From positions 1-5,476 of the forward strand of contig JAFYLN010000054.1 in NCBI GenBank assembly GCA_017537045.1: a DNA stretch of 5,476 bases, in the 5' to 3' direction. Source of the stretch: Oscillospiraceae bacterium. Lineage in GTDB: Bacteria; Bacillota_A; Clostridia; Oscillospirales; Oscillospiraceae. The translations under genes were made by a program, and so were the position numbers. The notes beneath the pieces are model-generated. The model was not told the origin of the DNA. It did no database searches and was given only the letters and a program-made list of their open reading frames with translations. This document shows positions 5,445 to 5,476 of this stretch, piece by piece. The stretch's first letter is position 1, and the number at the start of each line of letters is the position of its first letter.

Positions 5445-5476
5445 CCACGATTTTCCTCGTACTCACTGATACTATA

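Noticed and set aside
1..5476. CRISPR arrays, tRNA or rRNA genes, and insertion-sequence ends
   Set aside because: No regularly spaced repeats, no cloverleaf-like sequences and no transposase with flanking terminal inverted repeats were seen on either strand by reading.

Overview
The window suggests a Gram-positive, Clostridia-type bacterium, most likely a gut Oscillospiraceae/Ruminococcaceae-like Firmicute. This is inferred from strong AGGAGG-type ribosome binding sites, sigma-A-like promoters, the tandem WYL-protein pair and the moderately high GC of the flanking genes; no marker gene fixes the taxon. Five protein-coding genes are supported: one is cut off by the left edge of the window and four lie on the + strand.

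Layout. (1) 1-927, minus strand: a GC-rich ketopantoate reductase (PanE/ApbA) family gene lacking only its extreme C-terminus. (2) 928-1173: a divergent intergenic region with a recognisable promoter for each side and three separate dyad symmetries. One of these has perfect 8-bp arms that exactly enclose the extended -10 box of the rightward promoter. (3) 1174-1734: a small serine recombinase of the resolvase/invertase type. (4) 1771-3096: a SIR2-like protein, noticeably AT-rich, with a complete-looking NAD-binding/NADase core, an N-terminal Cys cluster and a C-terminal region I do not recognise. It follows the recombinase by 36 nt with no terminator between. (5) 3097-3278: a short intergenic region with no convincing terminator but a potential hairpin/dyad directly before the next ribosome binding site. 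(6) 3279-4514 and 4514-5428: two translationally coupled WYL-domain proteins, ending in a strong intrinsic terminator whose stem contains the last stop codon.

How they may work together. SIR2-like proteins of this sort are often anti-phage NAD+-depleting effectors, and WYL-domain proteins are recurrent regulators of defence loci. The + strand genes run head to tail and the only clear terminator lies at the far end, so the recombinase, SIR2 gene and WYL pair could form one transcription unit from the promoter at about 1115-1143. A more cautious reading is that the recombinase plus the AT-rich SIR2 gene is a transferred defence cassette that landed beside a resident WYL pair. The recombinase could act as an autoregulator binding the -10 dyad, as a DNA-inverting or resolving enzyme, or merely as a mobility remnant. 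The sequence alone does not decide between these.
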